Positions 58,891 to 64,000 of a stretch of 64,000 nt of DNA are shown here, piece by piece. The stretch spans positions 558,001 through 622,000 of the forward strand of contig JAPXFQ010002128.1 of assembly GCA_028564705.1 (NCBI GenBank), read 5' to 3'. The notes beneath the pieces were generated by a model. It did no database searches and had not been told where the DNA came from. It worked only from the letters and a program-made list of their open reading frames with translations. Position 1 is the first letter of the stretch. Each line of letters begins with the position of its first letter. Both the position numbers and the translations under genes were made by a program. This stretch comes from Apricaphanius iberus (Eukaryota; Chordata; Actinopteri; Cyprinodontiformes; Aphaniidae).

Positions 58891-59416
58891 TTAACGGAAA
58901 TCTGAGTTAATGACATCCCCAGAGGCACAAGAATGAGTTGAACAGTTGCCATTAGTCAACCCTAGGAAAAGAAAATAACATCACTAATTTCATGTAGATT
59001 CTAAAGTAGGTAAAGGGGTTAAACCTAAAAAGTTTGACTCCATTGAAACATGATTACAAAGATGAAAGAAGATCAAATCTAGCAATGTTTTTGACTTGTC
59101 AAATGTTGCTGCTATCCATGCATATGGCTCAAAGGTTTTGTTGCAGCCACTGAGAAAACAAGAAAAAATATTTTAGAAAGAGACATTTCTATAAACAAAA
59201 TGAAAATAAAAAAAACGAACAAGAAAACTTAACTTGGTTCAGATGCTTCATTTGCCAATGTCACTAAAAGGGTAATAGATTTGATCTTGATAGAAACAGC
59301 TATTTAAAACATGACATGTCTATGGTCAACTGCTATGTCTTTAGAGAGTTTACATGATTTCACAAGAAAGTCTGACCTATTGCTTAAACCGATGGCTTGA
59401 ACTCAGTACTGTTACA

Positions 59417-59455
59417 ATTAGAGATGCAATGATACCACTTTTTTCAAACCAATCT
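59417..59455. repeat. Terminal fragment of the GATACC hAT MITE
   Basis: TTAGAGATGCAATGATACCA followed by CTTTTTTCAAACCAAT is the reverse of the right end of the element at 28629-29006 (GTTTGAAAAAAGTGGTACCG, TTGCATCCCTA). The rest is lost; the GATA array starts about 30 bp further right. Confidence 0.7.
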
Positions 59456-59486
59456 ACACTACACTACAACACACTGTTATTACATA

Positions 59487-59555
59487 GAGATAGATAGATA
59501 GATAGATAGATGGATGGATGGATGGATGGATGGATGGATGGATGGATGGATAGAC

Positions 59556-59632
<77 letters not shown>

Positions 59633-59633
59633 T
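59487..59633. repeat. (GATA)n/(GGAT)n tetranucleotide array
   Basis: Compound array: about six GATA units, about ten GGAT units, one GACA, then about eighteen GATA units with almost no interruption. Ends about 585 bp upstream of the znf703 start codon. The Tyr-Leu-Ser repeats readable on the other strand are by-products. Confidence 0.95.
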
Positions 59634-59759
59634 TTTCTTTGCCTTGTCCTGCATGAAAAATTTGGAGGTCACTGGCACACATTTCAGCTTCACCGTATGA
59701 AGGAGGCAAACCACTCCCCTTCCCTTGGTCCTCCTCTTCCTTGGAACCTAGTCTCTTGT

Positions 59760-60218
59760 GATTGGCGGGCGGCTGCCTGCTTTGAAATTCCTCCCTTCAT
59801 CCCCAGTCTGTGCAACAACCAGTGACTGAGAGGCTGAGAGAGAAGCAGCTGCAGTGGGAGACGCAGCAACACGCACCGCGCAGGACTGCAGCACATAGTT
59901 TCCTATTTGGGGTTATTCCAACGACGTGTCACATATTTTAGTGGTCCTTTTTTCAAAACATTTTTATGGATTAAGGATTTCTGGTTAATTGGCGGGACTT
60001 CTGAAGGATGACACTTTGGCTATTTGTTCTTTTATAAATACAAAACAACAACCAACAGCTCGATTCGGAGACGGATGACGAGTATTTTTGCGCACTGCCA
60101 TTTTGGATTAGCGCACTCTGTTCTGTTAAATTTGCCATCATGAAGTGTACAGATCAATGAAACTAAACTCCGCGTCCGCTCCCCGCATGCCCCTGCCCTA
60201 GTTCACGCGCAGATCCAG
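59760..60218 (+). promoter_or_regulatory. znf703 promoter and 5' leader region
   Basis: GC and CpG rise from about 59830 (ACGCAGCAACACGCACCGCG) into exon 1, as at many vertebrate developmental promoters. A TATA-like TTTATAAATA lies at 60031-60040 and would put a start near 60065, but an earlier start is possible. Two short upstream frames are present, ATG 60140-60160 (6 codons) and ATG 60157-60201 (14 codons plus stop); both end before the main ATG. Confidence 0.5.
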
Positions 60219-62370
60219 ATGAGAGATCTCCCCGGTGGATCTGAAGTGCTTTTACGCAGCCAGTCCCCGGATCGCAGCAGCGATCGACACCGGAAAGGCG
60301 CAGAGACCGTCTCCGCTCCCACACCCACGTCTCTCCCTTCTCCATCCGACCCATCGCGACAGGCTAAACGGCTTCCCGTCCGGATCGTAAAGATGTTGAC
60401 GGCTCATAGCGGCCACCTGCTGCACCCGGAGTATCTCCAGCCCCTGACTTCTGCACCGGTTAGCATTGAAGTAAGTTTAAAACAAATACATAAAAAGAAA
60501 AGAGAGTCAAAATGTGTTGCTTTTGGGTTATATTTTGATTGTTTCACAAATGATACTTTTTTATAAATCGGTTTTGATCTAAAAGTTTTTTTTTAGAGTA
60601 TTGTTACTCATGAGGAAAACGCCTTATGGCACAATTTACGCACAGTAGTATGCTTGAAATTCGCATAATTAGTTAATAAAAAATATAAAGAAAATATTTT
60701 TTTAAATCTTGTTAAATGGGCCTGTTGTGTTTTAAAGGGTTACCACAAAAGCGATTTTGGTTTTCCTTCATTCCTTTCAAAATTCATGGCCGTAGCTTTT
60801 TAATATTTTCTTTGTAGAGTTTAGAGCTAAACAAATTTTAAAAGCAAATAAAAGTTCACCATATTGCCTTTCTTGTTCTCCTCAGCTGGATGCCAAGAAG
60901 AGTCCTTTGGCTCTATTGGCCCAGACCTGCTCTCAAATTGGCAAACCCGACCCTCCCTCCTCCTCCAAGTTGGCCTCCCTCTCCTCCGGGGCTCTAGGAG
61001 ACAAGGAGTCTTCAGGCAGGTCATCCAAGTCTGGAGAGCAACACCAGTCCTTGGATGACAAATCCAGCTTCAAGCCTTACTCCAAGTCATCAAGCGACTG
61101 TCGTAAGGATGTTTTGGTGACAAAGGGAGCATCGGATAAATCAGCTTTAAGGGTGCCAAATGGAAGTTCCAGTGGGGGACGTACTTCATGTTCACCCTTT
61201 CCCTCCCATTCCAGGTCACCAAACTCTAGCTCTCCTTCTCTGCCCCACAGGCAGAGCCATTCCCCTTCCATGCAGGCTCCATCACACTCCCAGGCACAAC
61301 ATACAGACAGCAAACCTGAGCAGGCGAACTCGGATAATAGCAGCAATATTGTTGCTAAAAAAGACTCTGACGCAGCAAAGTCAGGGGTGGATGGTGCTCA
61401 CTTAGCCAACTCCAGTCAAGTAAGAGCGAGCGCAAACTGCAGCAACGCCAGCTCAGCCAGCAGCCCACGGCCAGAAAGCAAGATGGACCCTCAGGGCTCT
61501 TCACAGCCCTCTCTCAGCTCTGGACACATTGCACCAGTCTCTCCATTTAAACCGGGACATTCTGTCTTTCCCTTGCCGCCAGCTACTATGGGATACCATG
61601 GTTCCATTGTAGGGGCTTATGCCAGCTATCCCTCACAGTTTGTTCCCGGCTTGGATCACACCAAGTCCAGTTTGAGCTTAGGACTTCAAGGAAAGCACCC
61701 CAGCTCCAGCCCGCTAACTGGAGCGTCCCCTCCATCTCTAATGCAGGGTTTTTGTCGGGACCCTTACTGTTTGAGTTACCCCAATGCCCCCCACCTGGGA
61801 GGTAGTAACTGCTCCACATGTGTCCATGACCCTTCAAGCCTCAAGTCTGGTTTTCCCCTGGTTTACCCCTCACACCACCTCCACACCTTACACCCTGGCT
61901 CCTTGTCATCTAGCACCACGCCTTCTCTTTCCCACCCCCTTTACACATATGGTTTCATGGTACCAAATGAGCCCCAGCCACATGCCTGCAACTGGGTTTC
62001 TGTCAGCGGCCCCTGTGACAAGCGCTTTGCCACTTCAGAAGAACTACTATCCCACTTGCGTACCCATACGTCCCTGCCTGGAATGGTAGACAGCAAGCTG
62101 TTGTCGGCTTATCCCTCATCGGTATCATCTACAGCTTCGTGCCACCTTCACTTGCCCCCACCCAACAGCCCAGGAGCCCTGCACAGCTCCTTCTCCCTAC
62201 GAGGCTCTCCTGGATTAGGCCTGGCACGCTACCATCCTTATGGTAAATCCCACTTGCCAGGTGCCCCGGGGCTTCAAATCCCAACTCTGCCCTCCTCCTC
62301 AGCCTACTACTCCCCCTATGCCCTCTACAGCCAGAGACTCGGCTCTGCCTCAGCCCTGGGATATCAGTGA
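60219..62370 (+). CDS. znf703: Zinc finger protein 703 (NocA/Nlz family repressor), two exons
   Basis: Exon 1 coding 60219-60470 and exon 2 60886-62370 (phase 0 junction, GAA|GTAAGT...CTCAG|CTG) give 578 aa. Human ZNF703 is about 590. Family marks in order: RLPVRIVKMLTAHSGHLLHP with EYLQPL (about 51-76), Sp motif SPLALLAQTC (90-99), Groucho-type FKPY (146-149), buttonhead-like CRDPYC (374-379), and an atypical C2H2 finger C452-x8-C461-x12-H474-x3-H478. The C-terminal AYYSPYALYSQRL...SALGYQ is the family's hallmark end. The family acts as nuclear co-repressors in hindbrain, eye and appendage patterning and, in mammals, breast epithelium. PHACNWVS and LGLARYHPYGKSHLP fit ZNF703 better than ZNF503. 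The start is the first in-frame ATG after a TGA at 60141-60143, in a weak context. The middle is Ser/Pro-rich and lacks the long Gly/Ala runs of mammalian members. A teleost duplicate cannot be excluded. Confidence 0.93.
60471..60885 (+). other. znf703 intron (415 bp)
   Basis: GTAAGT donor and a pyrimidine-rich TTGCCTTTCTTGTTCTCCTC followed by AG acceptor. It joins ...SAPVSIE to LDAKKSP in phase 0, matching the conserved single intron position of this family. Confidence 0.9.
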
Positions 62371-62986
62371 TATGCCGCTGACACCCATGTACCGCAGGCA
62401 CCAGCTTGGACTGTCGAGAGCCAGCCTGAAGATGGATTCATGAAACTAAGGTCATTGTAAGTGCAAGGCATCATGCCTGCAGGCCTGCCAGGAATACCAC
62501 CTGTTTGCCTCAGGATCGTGACCAGTACTCCAAAAGGCCTCCAATGGATTATCTGGCTAACAGACTTTAATTGAAGACAGCAGGAAACTGAACTTGAAAA
62601 AAAAATGAGATTATCTCCAGAGTTTTGAGTTTTGTTCTGATTTTTAAACACCCCCCACCACCACCTCCTGAATTAAGAGTCTGTATTTATTTTTTATGGA
62701 AGCGCTTGGTTTTCAGCTCAATGAGGAGGGGTTGTTTTTTGCATTCTGAAGTATTTTAAGTGAGAAAGAATGATTTAACTATATTACCATTATTATCATA
62801 TCATTAGAAAAAAAATGTTGCACCCTGATGTAGATGGATTGTGAGGCTTTATTCAGGGGATTTTTATTTTATTTTATCTCCTCTCCTGTCTGCTTGTCTT
62901 TTGGTTTGTTTTGAACTTTCAGAAATCCTCCATCGTGTACAGAGACTTTGGAGATTTGCATGTCCTTGAGAATTATTGTTTCTATT

Positions 62987-62994
62987 TGTAAATA
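62987..62994 (+). promoter_or_regulatory. Pumilio-type element in znf703 3' UTR
   Basis: TGTAAATA fits the UGUANAUA consensus bound by Pumilio proteins; one occurrence, 150 bases before the poly(A) signal. Confidence 0.4.
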
Positions 62995-63138
62995 TAAGAT
63001 GTAATATTTTTTCAAGCTTACATGGGATCAAGAACTTGACGCCGGGGGATGTTGCCTACGCAAATTGTGCAGATTAGAAATGACATGAGCAAAAATGATG
63101 GCTGTGCTGTCTGACCAACAGGAAAAAGTCGTATTTTG

Positions 63139-63144
63139 AATAAA
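63139..63144 (+). terminator. znf703 poly(A) signal
   Basis: AATAAA within TTTTGAATAAATGATAC, about 770 bases after the stop, the best canonical signal downstream. Cleavage is expected 10-30 bases further on. Confidence 0.75.
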
Positions 63145-63165
63145 TGATACACGGTTGCATTTTAA

Positions 63166-64000
63166 CTTGTCTTCTTCCCCTCATTGAGTTCTATATATAA
63201 TTCCTTGGTGTACCTTTCTGCAACGAGCCTTAGAGGACGCAGTAAATCTTTCTCGACTGCAGCGCTGCACTTATCTAAGACTATCTATCATTTCGACTCT
63301 TACAGCTACGCTATATGTGGCCGTGTGTAATATTTCATTCCTCATATCGCTTGACAGGGCTGTCCCGAAGAGGGCATCTTGGGTCACATTAGTCCTGTTA
63401 GCTAGTCTCCAAGGACTTTCATCCTCCTCCTTCCATCAGCCCCACATTGCCTTTGTTGTTTGCAGCTTTTAATTGCTGATTCTAGTTTGAGACAGAAACG
63501 GCCTCCTCAGCAAAGTGGAAGTGCTGTGCGGGTCACTGGGACTTCAATAATGACCTCAGGGAGGTGTCGACCCAGGATCTCCTCGCCTGTCTGATGGATT
63601 GGCCTGTAACACAAAGGCCATAGCTGACAATGGGAGGTGGTTAATAAAGAAATATTCATCAAGTCACTGACATGTCCCCTGAGGAGAGCAAACTCTCTCT
63701 TACAGGAAGCCTCTGAGCTCATGTGAGGACCTGTTTTCCCGCTGCTTTAGCGCTCTTGACTTTAAGTTGTAGGATACTAATTCAAACTGAAAGAGTTGGT
63801 TTATCTGGCATTTGAGGGTTTGGTCCCAGATAGTGTGTCTCCACTCTGTGTGGCTGTCAGGGTGTTCGAGGCTCAAGTCTCTGAGGCATCTATTGACCCG
63901 GACTCCCAGACTCCTCTGGTCTCGTGGCTCATTAGCACTCCACTCAGGGTAGAGCCGAGCACAGGTGTCACTTGACAGGACCATTAAGAAAATGGATGAC
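63166..64000. other. DNA downstream of znf703
   Basis: Non-repetitive and moderate GC through to the window edge (for instance CTATCTATCATTTCGACTC, TATATGTGGCCGTGTGTAAT, GGAAGCCTCTGAGCTCATGT). No gene recognised. It may hold regulatory sequence of the preceding gene. Confidence 0.35.

Larger units (their letters stand above)
62371..63165 (+). other. znf703 3' untranslated region
   Basis: About 790 bases from the stop to just past AATAAA (63139-63144). U-rich with possible stability elements: TGTATTTATTTTTTATGG near 62683 and a Pumilio-type TGTAAATA at 62987-62994. No other gene is suggested here. Confidence 0.7.

Noticed and set aside
59454..59714. Open frames of Tyr-Leu-Ser/Ile-His-Pro-Ser repeats on the minus strand
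   Set aside because: They are the translation of the GATA/GGAT microsatellite, not a gene.
61077..61837. Antisense open frames within znf703 exon 2
   Set aside because: Shadows of the real coding strand; no promoter, splice or domain evidence.
1..64000. CRISPR array, operon or other prokaryotic system
   Set aside because: No regularly spaced identical repeats with unique spacers; introns, SINEs, LINEs and microsatellites show vertebrate DNA.

Overview
The window is vertebrate DNA, almost certainly from a ray-finned (teleost, probably spiny-rayed) fish. It holds one intact host gene, a two-exon zinc-finger repressor of the NocA/Nlz family read as znf703, at the right edge (about 59.8-63.2 kb, + strand). 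The roughly 56 kb to its left has no other host gene I can recognise. That stretch is a gene desert with AT-rich DNA, many decayed transposons of classes typical of fish, simple repeats, and a few moderate-GC islands without repeats that could be enhancers of the neighbouring gene.

Left edge (1-3561): a minus-strand Ty3/Gypsy element of the chromodomain 'sushi' type. The 5' LTR is complete and the 3' LTR is cut by the window edge. Gag is intact, and pol lies in the -1 frame behind a candidate slippery site. An internal deletion fuses the middle of the reverse transcriptase to the end of the integrase. The LTRs differ at 2 of 94 comparable positions, and an 11-nt self-primer match is visible.

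7.4-12.5 kb: nested transposons. A short hAT-like element is split by a second hAT element. A Harbinger-like element carries a MADF exon. An antisense CR1/L2-type LINE is split by a hAT element with a perfect 8-bp target duplication and by a tRNA-derived SINE. 16.2-21.2 kb: an LTR-element end, a SINE fragment, a second MADF-carrying element, and three copies of one repeat end. 24.9-26.7 kb: remnants of THAP-like and SAP-like transposon proteins.

28.6-46.5 kb: a GATACC-rich hAT MITE, a plus-strand LINE containing an odd pair of SINEs, a GTAC-rich MITE, a third LINE copy with a (TA)n tract, a TTAA-flanked MITE (second copy at 58.5 kb), and two broken Tc1-like elements, one containing a LINE tail. 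46.5-58.4 kb: mostly unique sequence with candidate conserved noncoding blocks and one SINE. 59.4-59.6 kb: a long GATA/GGAT array just upstream of the gene.

No CRISPR array, operon or other prokaryotic feature is present, and I did not find a convincing new multi-gene system. The most unusual items are the self-primed, frameshifting, deleted Gypsy element, the identical-flank/diverged-SINE tandem arrangement at 31 kb, the two independent MADF-exon elements, and the TTAA MITE pair with different cores.
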